Shown: positions 11,292 to 22,356, counted from the first letter of the stretch. The stretch: DNA of 64,000 bases from Jacaranda mimosifolia (GCA_018894105.1 CM032122.1:38347404-38411403); one strand, 5' to 3'. Numbers and translations are program-made. Notes: a model not told the origin generated them from the sequence alone.

Positions 11292-13075
11292 GAAATGAAT
11301 GTAGCGAAGGATTAGTGTAATACGGAATGAGTTCCAACCTCTTATTTTATCTCACCAATCAACTTAAGTAACAAAGTGCTACTGGAATTTGGCTCCTCTC
11401 CAATATACCTTCTCTCCAATTACACCCAATACATACTTAGATGATTGCCATGTCGTAAACAAATTAATCCAATGGTAAATACGAATTTTCAATAACCACA
11501 ATTTTAACTCAAGTTAAAAAGTAGTGAGAATTTGTTAATTAACGAAACTCAATATTCATTTCTCAAATTACGTCAACTTTCCAATTACTACTCCATCCAA
11601 TCACTCCAACAAAAAATGAAAATTTAATCCAAATATCTTCCATGAAAATTTATAGAGCCATTAAACGATTTGCATATTTTGGATATATGGCTTAACTCCA
11701 TTATGCTATGCCAAGTACAAATTTACACTTGGACATGCTTGATTTATTTATTTTTTCTCTTTTTAAAGATAAATTTTGACCTTAGCTTTCAATGTGAAGA
11801 TTAATGGTTAGATGGATAAATTCCATTAACATTTGTTTGTCTGCTTCTCCATTGATTTCTCTCATTCCATTGCCAAATATCTTTATATTGTCCTTTCCTC
11901 TCTCTCTGAAATTGGTCTTCACACCCAAATTAGAGAAAAATACATAAATTAATTAACAAGATGGTGGATAGATGCGATATTTGTGTTTGTTTTTGCATCT
12001 GTATTCAGAAATGAAAATGAGACGTGAGAGGTAAAATTAAGCTACTAATATTGAGATTAAGTCTAAAACAGGCACATGGACCATGGTATTGTTAATTGGT
12101 GATGAAGACCCTTGAATGTACAAAAGACTCATCATGTGGGATGAATGGCTCTATAATATTTCATGGAAGATATTTGGATTAAATTTCTATTTTTGATTGG
12201 AGTGATTGAAAAGTTGGAGTAATCTGAAGAATGAATATTGAGTTTCCTTAAATGAAAAATCCTCACAACTTTTTAACCTGAGTTAAGATTGTGGTTATTG
12301 AAAATTTATATTTATCATTGGATTAATTAATTTCTTTATGCCATGACAATCATCTAACTATGTATTGGGTGTACTAGAGATGAGCCAAATCCGTGCTACT
12401 GCATCAAAAAATCTATCAAATTAGTCAATAACCTACTATGTCATACCTTAGGTCTTTTTTTTTTTTTTGCTAGACTATTGCCATCTTTTCTATCATTCAT
12501 ATTCTTGTAAGTTGTCTATCATTTATATTTTTGTAAGTTGTCTATCTAAATAAGTAGCATTGTGCTAGAATTTTAGCTTAAAGTGCCATTTTTCTATTAT
12601 GTATACGAGTTTCTTGATTGTTTAATCGATTAATTTATCACTCTTATATTGACAAAAAAATCTATTTTTCTTTACTAGGGAATGACATTGTTGACATTAT
12701 TAGCCTTAGTACCAAACCTGAGGCCGACATGTTACAAAAAGGATGAATGCCATGTCAAAAATTCTCAAACAACAATATATTTTGTGGAACTATGCCTGGT
12801 AGCTCTAGGAACTGGTGGTATCAAGCATTGCATTCCTCCTATGGAGCAGATCAATTTGATGATGCTGATGAGGTTGAGAAGGGCCACAAATTTTTTTTCT
12901 TCAATTAGTTCTATTGTTCAATCAATTAGTTCCAAAAATCGAAATGGCAGTTGTTGCATTTTTCTTTTCTAATACTCAATTGTATTGATACCGTAAACCT
13001 GGCAGTAGTCCTCTCACTCGCTTCTTCCATGTGTTGGTGGCATAGTAGGCAGCTGCAGACTTGACCACACAAATA
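11292..13075 (+). pseudogene. NPF8 pseudogene 3, exon 2 split by a transposon
   Basis: The exon-2 remnant starts at 11292 and is interrupted at 11384 by a 1-kb element. It resumes at 12393 and ends near 12506. The exon-3 remnant runs from 12679 to about 13075. It shares the exon-2 deletion of pseudogene 2 and the stop after the GLV codons (TAA). The exon-3 reading frame 12682-12972 still shows LLTLLALVPNLRPTC and ALGTGGIK, then shifts frame after [12 protein letters not shown] 30-base tandem duplication of the exon-2/intron border lies at 12480-12550. Exon 4 is absent. Confidence 0.87.
11385..12392. mobile_element. Non-autonomous Mutator-like element inserted in pseudogene 3
   Basis: The element is about 1,008 bp and is bounded by the direct repeat GTGCTACTG (11376-11384 and 12393-12401). 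One copy of that repeat matches the uninterrupted exon-2 sequence of the sister pseudogenes. The ends form long imperfect inverted repeats of roughly 250-270 bp (about 11385-11665 against 12145-12392). They start GGAATTTGGCTC on the left and end GAGCCAAATCC on the right. Long inverted ends with an 8-9 bp duplication point to Mutator-like elements. The exact boundary is ambiguous by one G, so the duplication is 8 or 9 bp. There is no transposase frame inside. The interior (about 11670-12140) contains a stretch related to 15835-15885 in reverse orientation. Confidence 0.85.
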
Positions 13076-13199
13076 ACTTGACTCATATGTGCTTATGTAC
13101 TATATCAAACCATGATTTTATTTATTCTATGTACATGGGTTGCTGTTAAAAGATATAAAATGACATTAGATTTTAATAGTATATGAAATGCGAAAGGCA

Positions 13200-13500
13200 A
13201 AAAGAGATGGAGAGATAGAGAGAGTGCTAAAATATTTATTTTTAGAACATCTTATAAACTCATATATTTTATAAGAATTTTGTGAAACATATAAAATATT
13301 ATATTTTATTTTGAAAATAATTTGTTAAAGTATTTGGATAAAATAAAATTTTAGAATTTATAACATGTAATAATAAGAATTTGTAATCAAAGTGGTATTA
13401 AAAGTTTGTTAAAATCTTAAAAATAATTTAAGAACTCATTACTTTTTTAAAAACTAGAAAAGTGCACATGTTTTGCACGTGATTTATTAATCTTTTACGT
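13200..13500 (+). repeat. GCACGTG-type repeat between pseudogenes 3 and 4
   Basis: The same block as at 10850-11160, starting with GAGATAGAGAGAGTGCTAAA and ending GTGCACATGTTTTGCACGTG. It precedes the intron and exon-2 remnant of pseudogene 4. Confidence 0.6.
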
Positions 13501-13638
13501 TTGTTTGTTCAATAAATTGTTTTCAATTTATATTTGATTGTTTTTTTTTTTTAATACATATCTCTATACTACTTTGTACATCCCTTTGCAAGGAAAATGA
13601 CACGTTTGATTTTAATTTCTTTGAAACTTTTCCTATAG

Positions 13639-14515
13639 GAAATGAATGTAGTGAAGGATTAGTGTAATACAGAATGATCTCCAACCTCTCACTTTATCCC
13701 ACCAATCAACTTAATTAAAATAGTGCTACTGCATCAAAAAATCCGTCAAATTGATCAGTAACCTACTATGTCATGCCCTCGGTCCTTTTTTTTTGCTAAA
13801 CTATTGCCATATTTTCTATCATCTATGTTCTTGTAAGTTGTCAATCTAAATAAGTAGCACTATAGTAGAATTTTATAAAGTGTCGTTTTTCTATCATCTA
13901 TACAAGTTTCTTGATTGTTTAAATAATTAATTTGTCACTCTTATACTGACAAAAGAATCCATTTTGTTTATTAGGAAATGACATTGTTGACATTATTAGC
14001 CTCAATACCAAACCTGAGGCTGGTGTGTTCCAAAAAGGACGAATGTGATGTCATAGATTCTCAAACAACAATCTATTTTGTGGAATTATACTTGGTAGTT
14101 CTAGGAACTGGTGGCATCAAGCCCTACGTTCCTCCTATGGAGCAAATCAATTTGATGATGCCAATGAGGTTGAGAAGGACCACAAAAAGTTTTTTCTTCA
14201 ATTAGTTCTATTGTCAATCAACTTTGGTGCATTGCCTCTTTAGTCTTAGTCTGGATACAAGTGAACATTAGTTGGGATGGGAATTTGGTGTTCCAAAAAT
14301 CATAATAGCAGTTGTTGTTACATTTTTCTTTTCTAATACTCAATTGTATCTATATCACAAACCTGGCAACAATCCTCTTACCCGTTTCTTCCATGTGTTG
14401 GTGGCATCCTTATGAAAAATAAAGTTGCAGTATTGGCCGACAAATCTCTTCTATATGAGATTTTTTTATGCAGAGTCTATTGTACTAGGCAACTGCAAAC
14501 TTGACCACACAACTA
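13639..14515 (+). pseudogene. NPF8 pseudogene 4 (exons 2 and 3)
   Basis: The exon-2 remnant is 13639 to about 13832 and the exon-3 remnant 13975 to about 14515. It carries the common exon-2 deletion and the stop after the GLV codons. The first exon-3 codon is mutated from Gly to Glu (GAA). The frame 13978-14205 reads TLLTLLASIPNLRLVC and later LGTGGIKP before shifting and ending at TAG in place of NWF. The end of exon 3 keeps a damaged DKSLLYE segment followed by the AES segment. Exon 4 is absent. Confidence 0.87.
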
Positions 14516-14635
14516 ACTTGACTCGTATGTGCTTATGTATTAGATCAAACAATGATTTTTATTTATACTAAGGTTACATACATGGGTTGCTATTAAAAGA
14601 TATAAAATGGCATTGGATTTTAATAGTATCTAAAA

Positions 14636-14640
<5 letters not shown>

Positions 14641-14679
<39 letters not shown>
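14641..14679. repeat. (GA)n microsatellite
   Basis: A nearly pure GA run inside the repeat block downstream of pseudogene 4. The equivalent position after pseudogene 7, near 18361-18399, has TA followed by GA repeats. This supports duplication of the whole block. Confidence 0.9.
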
Positions 14680-14684
<5 letters not shown>

Positions 14685-15260
14685 AAATATTTATTTTTGG
14701 AACATTTTATAAACTCATATATTTTATCATATTTTTTGGGAACATATAAAATATTAGATTTTATTTTTAAAATAATTTGTTAAAGTGTTTAAATAAAATA
14801 AAATTTTGGAGTTTATAACATGTTATAATAACAATTTTGTAATCAACATGGTATGAAAAGTTTGTTAAATTTTTTAAAAAAAGTTAAGAATTCCTAATTT
14901 TTGAAAAACTAGAAAAGTGCACTTAATTTATTAATCTTTTGTGTTTGTTTGTTCAACAAATTGTTTTTTTTGTTTGTATTTGATTCAAATGCTTATAAAA
15001 GAGATAACTTTCATAGTGCGAAAATTCATATTGGTCTGTTCTCATGTTTACTCATCTCTATTATTATTGTTATATTGATGGGGCCATTAGATCAACAGTG
15101 AGCCTATTTTGTACAAGTAATGATGGCATATGATGGTAGAAATATTTGATATCTTGAGTATCCTTATTTAATATTTTTAGCCTTTTTTAGGGTGGTCGAG
15201 CAACTAACCTTCAACTAAAAACTATATTGAATTGAGTGCATACATATAACTATCAAAATA

Positions 15261-15475
15261 ATGGTCGATTAGGATAATTATACGAAAGACGAGACTATGG
15301 ACTACAAGAGTAATCCTACCAACAAGAAGAAAATAGGAAACTAAAAACGATACCAAAAACCTACACCTACCTCTACCACATGTTGGTGGCTTCCTTCAGA
15401 AAACACGAAGTTGCATTACGATACTTGTGATGCTGAGCCCGCTAGAGTAGGTAGACGTAAACATTGTTGGCACAT
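15261..15475 (+). pseudogene. NPF8 pseudogene 5: exon 1 fused to the end of exon 3
   Basis: Exon 1 starts at 15261 with ATG GTC GAT TAG, so it has a stop at codon 4. It continues through the DYKSNPTNKKK-like codons and then joins the YQKPGGSP to VASLRKR part of exon 3, with no exon 2. Past the AES codons it runs into sequence resembling intron 3 of the intact gene. The 5' flank (from about 15060) matches the 5' flank of NPF copy 1. The same fusion and the same codon-4 stop occur at 18984, so the two are duplicates of one damaged ancestor. Confidence 0.83.
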
Positions 15476-16077
15476 ATTGAGTTAGGTAATGATCAAGTTT
15501 TAACTAATACAGTCAATTAGTTCTCAACTTTTTAATTTTTTAAAAATATTGGTTCATCTATTTATTTATTTTTAATAGAATGAACAAATTTTAATGTGTT
15601 GATATTGCTTTTCTTAGAAGATATTATTTTTAATGTGCAAGAAATTCTTATTCCCTTTTTCTCATATCGATCAAGTATGCTACAATTTGTAGAAATCTAC
15701 GCCATTTTTGCTAAGGTTGCATTCCTCTTACGTGTGCTTAAATATTTGTATGTAATAAAATGATTACAAGTGAAAGACTGCAGTTAGACAAATGGATTCT
15801 TGTCTGTAAGTCTCAGCTGGCTTTATTACCTAAGCAAGTGAATATAAAGATATAAAGATATTTGGTGGAGAAGCAGACAAACAAATTGTATATTTTGGGA
15901 AATTATCTCCACTCTCTTGGACCTAAAGTCAGTCTCCATTATCAATGATTAGAATATTCAGAGAAAATTTTGTCCAAAACTTCCCTTCTAGGCTAGCAAT
16001 AATTCTCACGCATGGAATTGCGGGGCAAACAAAAGAAAGTTCCCAGGGTAACTAATGTGATATTTTATTTTTCAACA
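15476..16077. other. Non-coding flank shared with 19240-19830
   Basis: No gene is seen. Most of this stretch matches 19240-19830, including TATGCTACAATTTGTAGAAA, CTACGCCATTTTTGCT and GACAAATGGATTCTTGTCTG. It forms the tail of a duplicated segment of about 2.7-2.9 kb. Near 15838-15885 it carries AGATATTTGG and GGAGAAGCAGACAAACAAAT, which recur inverted inside the element at 11385-12392. Confidence 0.7.
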
Positions 16078-16795
16078 ACATAGTGCTACTGCATCAAAAA
16101 ATCTGTCAAATTGGTCAGTAACCTACTATGTTATGCCTTTGGTCATTTTTTTTATTGGACTATTGTCATCTTTTCTATCATTTATATTCTTTTAAGTTAT
16201 CTATCTAAATAAGTAGCACTATGCTAGAATTTTAGCTTAAAGTGTCATTTTTCTATCATCTATACAAGTTTTTTGATTGTTTAATCGATTAATTTATCAC
16301 TCTTATATTGACAAAAGAATCCATTTTTCTTTATTAGGGAATGACATTGCTAACATTATCAACCTCAGTACCAAACTCAATTGACATGTTACAGAAAGGA
16401 CGATTGCCATGTCATACATTCTCAAACAACAATCTATTTTATGGAACTATACCTGGTAGCTCTAGGAACTAGTGGCATCAAACCTTATGTTCCTCCTATG
16501 AAGCAAATCAATTTGATGATGCTGATGAGGTTGAGAAGGGCCATAGAAGTTTTTCTTTAATTAGTTCTATTGTTCAATCAACATTGGTGCATTAACTACC
16601 TCTTCAGTCCTAGTTTGAATACAAGTGAACATTAGTTGGAATGGGGATTTAGTGTTCCAAAAATCGAATGGCAATTGCTGTTACATTTTTCTTTTCTAAT
16701 ACCTGATTGTATCAATACCATAAACCTAGCGATAGTCCTCTCACCTGCTTCTACCATGTGTTAGTGGCATAGTACGCAGCTGCAAACTTGACCAC
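16078..16795 (+). pseudogene. NPF8 pseudogene 6 (partial exon 2 plus exon 3)
   Basis: Homology starts abruptly inside exon 2 at about 16078 (AGTGCTACTGCATC). Exon 2 ends near 16192 with the donor GT changed (CTTTTAAG). The exon-3 remnant runs 16338 to about 16795. The common exon-2 deletion is present. Exon 3 has a small deletion in the NLRPTC codons and a TAG in place of NWF. The 5' break suggests an unequal recombination or deletion breakpoint. Confidence 0.84.
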
Positions 16796-16929
16796 ACAAA
16801 TAACTTGACTCACATGCGCTTATGCACTAGATCAAACTATGATTTTTTATTTATACTTAGGTTACATACATCGGTTGCTATTAAAAGATATAAAATGACA
16901 TTAGATTTTAATAGTATATGAAATACGAA

Positions 16930-17240
16930 AGGCAAAATGAGATGGAGAGATAAAGAGAGAGTGCTAAAATATTTATTTTTAGAACATCTTATAAACTCAT
17001 ATATTTTATAAGATTTTTGTGAAACTTATGAAGTATTAGATTTTATTTTGAAAATAATTTGTTAAAGTGTATGGATAAAATAAAAATTTGAACTTTATAA
17101 CATGTAAAAATGACAATTTGTAATCAATATGGTATTAAAAGTTAGTTAAAATCTTAAAAATAAGTTAAAAACCCCTTACTTTTCAAAAACCAGAAAAGTG
17201 CACGTGTTTTGCACATGATTTATTAATCTTTTACATTTGT
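16930..17240 (+). repeat. GCACGTG-type repeat between pseudogenes 6 and 7
   Basis: The same block as at 10850 and 13200, ending GTGCACGTGTTTTGCACATG. It again lies directly upstream of an exon-2 remnant. Confidence 0.6.
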
Positions 17241-17370
17241 TTGTTCAATAAATTATTTTCAATTTATATTTGATTGTTTTCTTTTATGCATATCTCTATA
17301 CTAGTTTCTACGCCCCTTTGCCAGGAAAATGACATGTTTGATTTTAATTTCTTTAAAACTTTTCCTATAG

Positions 17371-18230
17371 GAAATGAATGTGGTGAAGGATTAGCATAAT
17401 ACGAAATGAGCTCCAACCTCTTACTTTATCTCACCAATCAGCTTAATTAACATAGTGCTACTGCATCAAAAAATATGTCAAATTGGTCAGTCACCTACTA
17501 TGTCATGCCTTTGGTCATTTTTTTTTTAGTTGGACTATTGCCATCTTTTATATCATATGTGTCCTTATAAGTTGTTGATCTAAATAAGTGTCATTTTTCT
17601 ATCATCTATACAAGTTTCTTGATTATTTAATTAATTAATTAATTAATTTGTCACTCTTATATTGACAAAAGAATCCATTTTGTTTATTAGGGAATGACAT
17701 TGTTGATATTAATAGCCTCAGTACCAAACTTGAGGTTGACCTGTTACAAAAAGGATGAATGTCATGTCATAGATTCTCAAACAATAATATATTTTGTGGA
17801 ACTATGCCTCTTGGCTCTAGGAATTGGGGGCATCAATCCTCGGGTTTCCTCCTATGGAGCATATCAATTTGATGATGCTGATCAGGTTGAGAAGGGCCAC
17901 AAAAGTTTTTTCTTCAATTAGTTCTGTTGTCAATCAACTTTGGTGCGTTGATTGCCTCTCCAGTCCTAGTTTGGATACAAGTGAACATTAGTTGGGATGG
18001 GGATTTGGTGTTCCAAAAATTACAATGGCAGTTGATGTTGCATTTTCCTTTTCTAATACTCAGTTGTATCTATACCATAGACCTACTGGCATCCCTCTTA
18101 CCCGCTTCTTCCATGTGTTGGCGGCATCTTTTTGAAAACATAAAGTTGTTGTATTGACCGACAAATCTCTTCTACATGAGATTTTTTACGCAGAGTCCGT
18201 AGTAGTAGGCAGCTGCAAACTTGAACACAC
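17371..18230 (+). pseudogene. NPF8 pseudogene 7 (exons 2 and 3)
   Basis: The exon-2 remnant is 17371 to about 17567 and the exon-3 remnant 17691 to about 18230. It is the least damaged of the dead copies in exon 3. Two adjacent frames (17694-17921 and 17927-18157) together cover LLILIASVPNLRLTC, LGIGGINP, VSSYGAYQFDDADQVEKGHKS and INFGALIASPVLVWIQVN. The key TM4 Lys of GGIKP is Asn here. A stop replaces Trp of NWF. The common exon-2 deletion is present, and exon 4 is absent. Confidence 0.87.
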
Positions 18231-18357
18231 AAATAACTTGACTCGTATGTGCTTTTGTATTAGATCAAACAATGATTTTTATTTATACTAAGGTTGCACA
18301 TACATGGGTTGCTATTAAAAGATATAAAATAGTAGTATCTGAAATATGAAAGACAAG

Positions 18358-18360
<3 letters not shown>

Positions 18361-18399
<39 letters not shown>
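18361..18399. repeat. (TA)n(GA)n microsatellite
   Basis: A short TA run followed by a GA run, in the same place relative to pseudogene 7 as the GA run at 14641 is to pseudogene 4. Confidence 0.9.
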
Positions 18400-18404
<5 letters not shown>

Positions 18405-18772
18405 AAATATTTATTTTTGGAACATCTTATAAACTCATATATTTTATAAGATTTTTTGGGAACATATAAAATGTTAGATGTCATTTTAAAAATAATTTAT
18501 TGAAGTATTTGGATAACATAAAATTTTGGAGTTTATAACATGTAATAAAGACAATTTTGTATTAAAGATGGTATTAAAAGTTTGTTAAAATTTTGAAAAT
18601 AAGTTAAGGATTCCTTATTTTTGAAAAACTATAAAAGTGCACACGATTTATTAATCTTTTGTGTTTGTTTGTTCAATAAATTATTTTTTTATTTATATTT
18701 GATTCAAATGCTTATCAAAGATATAACTTTCGTAGTATGAAAATTCATATTAATCAGTTCTCATGTTTACTC

Positions 18773-18776
<4 letters not shown>

Positions 18777-18802
<26 letters not shown>
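18777..18802. repeat. (ATT)n microsatellite
   Basis: About nine ATT units sit in the 5' flank of pseudogene 8. The paralogous position near 15060 has only a few units. Confidence 0.85.
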
Positions 18803-18803
<1 letters not shown>

Positions 18804-18983
18804 GGGGCCATTGGATCAATAGTAAGCCTATTTTGTGCAAGCAATGATGAAATACAATGGTAGAAATATTTGATATATTGAGTATCCTTATTTAATATTT
18901 TTAACTTTTTTTAGGGTGGTCGAGTGACTAACCTTCAACTAAAAATTGTATTGAATTGAGTGCATACATACAACTATCAAAAT

Positions 18984-19205
18984 AATGGTCGATTAGGATC
19001 ATTACACAAAAGACAAGACCGTGGACTACAAGAGTAATCCTACCAACAAGAAGAAAACATCAACCTAAAAATGATACCAGAAACCTACACCTACCCCTAC
19101 CACATGTTGGTAGCTTCCTTGAGAAAACACGAAGTTGCATTATGATACTTGTGATGCAGAGCCCACCATCATAGGTAGACGCAAACTTAACTATACAAAT
19201 GAATT
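18984..19205 (+). pseudogene. NPF8 pseudogene 8: second exon 1::exon 3 fusion
   Basis: It has the same structure as 15261-15475: exon 1 with a TAG at codon 4, joined to the last part of exon 3 and then to intron-3-like sequence. A small tandem duplication of TTAGGTAATCAAGTTTTAAC lies just downstream (19240-19282). Together with pseudogene 7 and the flank to about 19830 it mirrors the arrangement 13200-15870. Confidence 0.83.
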
Positions 19206-20245
19206 TCTATATGTACTTGTGACTAAACATTAATCACACATTAGGTAATCAAGTTTTAACTTAGGTAATCAAGTTTTAACTAGTACAATCAATTAATTCT
19301 CAACTTTTTAATTTTTTAAAAATAAGTTAGTAATTCCTTATCTAATTTTTTAAAAAAACAGTTAAAAGACCATAACATCTTATTTTGAGAATTTTATAAA
19401 ATATTTCTTTAATAAATTATCAAACACTTTGTAATGTTTTATAAACTCTCAAACATCTTATAGAGTATTTTAAAAAATTTATAAGCTCATCCAAAATCCT
19501 CTTAGTCTCAAAGAAATTGGCTCATTTATTTATTTACTTTTAATAGAATGACAAAATTTTAGTGGCTGATATTGCATTTATTAGACGATATTATTCTTAA
19601 TGTGCAATAAATTCTGATTCTCTTTTTCTCACATCCATCGAGTATGCTACAATTTGTAGAAATCTACGCCATTTTTGCTGAGGTTGCATTTCATCCTCGT
19701 ATTATGTGTGCTTAATTATTTGTATGTAATAAAATGAGCAAGTGAAACACTGTAGTTAGACAAATGGATTCTTGTCTGTAAATCTCAGTTGGCTTTATTA
19801 ACTAAGCAAGTGAATATCAAGAAATTTTTAGATGGATTTGTATGTGTTGCTTCCACTATCTATATATATTCAAGATTTTTAAAATGGGGAAGTGGGTGGG
19901 TTGGTGATGACGACGACTTACCCCCATGATCCATTGGAGAGTGGGAAAGGGGGATTGTTTATCTTATAAACATTATATATCAAAAATTTAAATTTCCAAC
20001 CATCACTTACAATTTCATATATAATTGATATAAGTTTAGTTTAGTATTACTATGCAGCATATTTGATCCGACCTTTGACTGGTTGGACGACCCTCAATCT
20101 CAACCATTCAACTATTATACAGGGTGTTATCTTATTGAATTATTGAGGTGTAATGGGAAGGACTACACTCGGAATAATTCTCATGAACAAATTTTCTTAG
20201 TTATTCTTAGTAAAATTCGTCTTTATATAGAAGAGTGCACTCTTC
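19206..20245. other. Intergenic flank, no gene seen
   Basis: The first 600 bases duplicate 15476-16077. A segment near 19350-19500 (AACATCTTATTTTGAGA to TTTATAAGCTCATCCAAAA) belongs to a dispersed AT-rich repeat also seen near 31675-31870 and 47290-47630. The remainder is unassigned, and the open frame at 20083-20337 runs into a transposon and is not credible. Confidence 0.6.
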
Positions 20246-20253
20246 AACCTAAC

Positions 20254-20966
20254 CAAGGGCGGATGCAAAGGGGGGCAAGCAGGGGCCATTGCCCCCCCTC
20301 TCCCCCCCAACATTTTGTACAATTTTTTTTTTGGTAATAGTTGTAGTTTATATATACGTAAAATTTTAGTAATAATCTACCCTCCAAATATTATATGTAT
20401 CTTTAATTTTTCATACTAATTTCAAGTTTATATATATATATATATATTGAAATTTTAATAATAATTTTTTATTAATTATGTGCTATTTTAATTTTGGAAA
20501 GTCTAAAACATATGTTTAGACTTATATTTACAATAAAATAATTTACAATTAGGTTAGACTCATTAGAACACTTTTATTTTATTTGTTTGAAAATATATTT
20601 ATAGGGATCTATCTAAAGAAAATATTTACGGTTTTATAGGAACTTACAACATAATTAAAGTCTCTCTCTCTTTTTTTTCGACAATATTGAGACAAAGAAA
20701 CAACGGTAAGTAAATATTTCAAGGGGGGGAAGCTTTTTTGAATTTTTTTTTGTCTTTAATATGTATTTATCTCGTCTCTTTACTTAAAATAATATATTTT
20801 GTTATTTCCATTCTTCAAATTTATAATATATTTTGAGTGTTTGTTTATATGCATTATAAAATATTTTATCGATTTATTGTATCTTTCAATTGAAAATAAT
20901 CTATATTTAAACTTTTATATTTTTATAATTTTTAGCCCCATAATTTTAGTTCAGAATCCGTCCCTG
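20254..20966. mobile_element. Non-autonomous hAT-type element (713 bp)
   Basis: A perfect 8-bp direct repeat AACCTAAC flanks the element (20246-20253 and 20967-20974). The ends are short inverted repeats: CAAGGGCGGAT on the left and ATCCGTCCCTG on the right, 9 of 11 matching. They resemble the CAGGGGCGGA-type ends of plant hAT elements. A C-rich/G-rich stretch follows the left end near 20270-20305. There is no transposase frame, so it would depend on a partner element. Confidence 0.85.
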
Positions 20967-20974
20967 AACCTAAC

Positions 20975-21890
20975 CCTTCTCGCTTTAGGTATCTTGTGCC
21001 TTATGCTAGTTAAGGTGTTTCACTCCTTTTGTTAAAAGACTATATTTTCATATCATTCTCTTTAATATGGATTTGAGCTAGAGTTGTATGTACTTTCAAT
21101 AAAGATAGACGAAAATAAAATTGGAGGTGCCTTGCAAGAGTTTTTTTTATCTTTGAAAAAGTTAGAAATATCGAAAAGTTGTATGTTCAATTTAATTGAA
21201 CGACACAAAGTATCATGATAATTAAAAAAAATAAATTTTTTAAATAATTTTACAACAATATCTTAAAAACATAATAATAAAAAATTAGTAGGATATTTTC
21301 GAGAGAGTTTTTATCTAAAAATATTGTATCACTTTTAAATATTTTAGAAAAAAAAATAAGTAACAAATTTAAAATAAAAGAAACATGTATGCAGACCGTA
21401 ATTTATTTATTCTTCTTATGATAATAATTAAAAAATTATAGACCATGTAAGATAATTTCAAACATGTCACGATACTAAATATAGAAAAAGAAGAAAAAAG
21501 AGATTAGAAAAATAGACGCAAACCAACTTATCTTCCACTTCGCTTTCGACAAGGCGTAATCTAGTGTAATTTATTTTTTCACACGAATTATTAAATTGAT
21601 TTTCTAATATAGATAGCAAAGATTACATCATCATCCCGTATTTATGTCGTTGCATTCACATTGGCTACAGCTTTTATTTTCAAAAACACTTCATAATTTT
21701 CCTTTTTAAGTCAAGCCCACACTAATGTCCAAGAGTAATGTCCTAAGATGGTGGGGTCCACCAAAAGATTCAGACAAGAGCTCCAGCTGGTGTGGAGTGC
21801 CGGGATTGCCTTTGATTTCCCCACTACCGGATTTCTATGTTCACACTTCACAGTTATCCTGCATACTTTCGTTGACTTTTATATCCCTCT
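20975..21890. other. Intergenic region upstream of NPF copy 2
   Basis: No gene is recognised. The sequence is AT-rich up to about 21700 and less so afterwards. The last 150 bases probably hold the promoter and transcription start of the gene at 22357. No specific regulatory element can be named with confidence. Confidence 0.5.
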
Positions 21891-21899
21891 CTTAGCCCT

Positions 21900-22356
21900 T
21901 TCTTCAAACAAGTCAACAGCTCTGAGTATCTTGTGATATTGCAACCGAATACCTTGTTCTTGAGGTGGCTCATCGTACCTTTCAAGAAAATTCAGGTTTC
22001 TGCAGATTCTTGATTGGTCTGGGATTGATGACATCTTTTTTATGCTTATTTTTGGTCATTTGTTGCTGTAATAGATTGTTGTTGATGCATTGTTGACTGT
22101 TGAGTGGTTTGTTTAGTTAATAAAGATTCTTTATTCGGCTATATTATTAATTCTTTGGAGTTTTCCCCTTTGTCCTTTTGTTACTTGTCTGTTATGCTGT
22201 ATTTCTTGTAATCTTGACAGATAAATTCTTGTTCTTTTTCTTTTTCTTTTTTTATTTTGAGGGATAATTTCTTGGTTTTTATATACTGCAGATCAAGGGT
22301 TGTCGGGGGAGAGTACTGATAAGCCAAAAGTAGCTAGCTGATATCAGTTTAAAGCC
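21900..22356 (+). other. Probable 5' UTR with one intron, NPF copy 2
   Basis: A non-coding leader exon probably ends at about 21994 (TTCAG|GTTTCT). The next exon starts at 22292 after the acceptor ACTGCAG, giving an intron of about 300 bases. The second part leads directly to the ATG at 22357. This rests on splice-site appearance only. Transcript data would decide it. Confidence 0.45.

Noticed and set aside
8834..19205. Processed retrocopies as an explanation for the pseudogenes
   Set aside because: The copies keep introns 1 and 2 or genomic flanks and have no poly-A tails, so they arose by DNA duplication.
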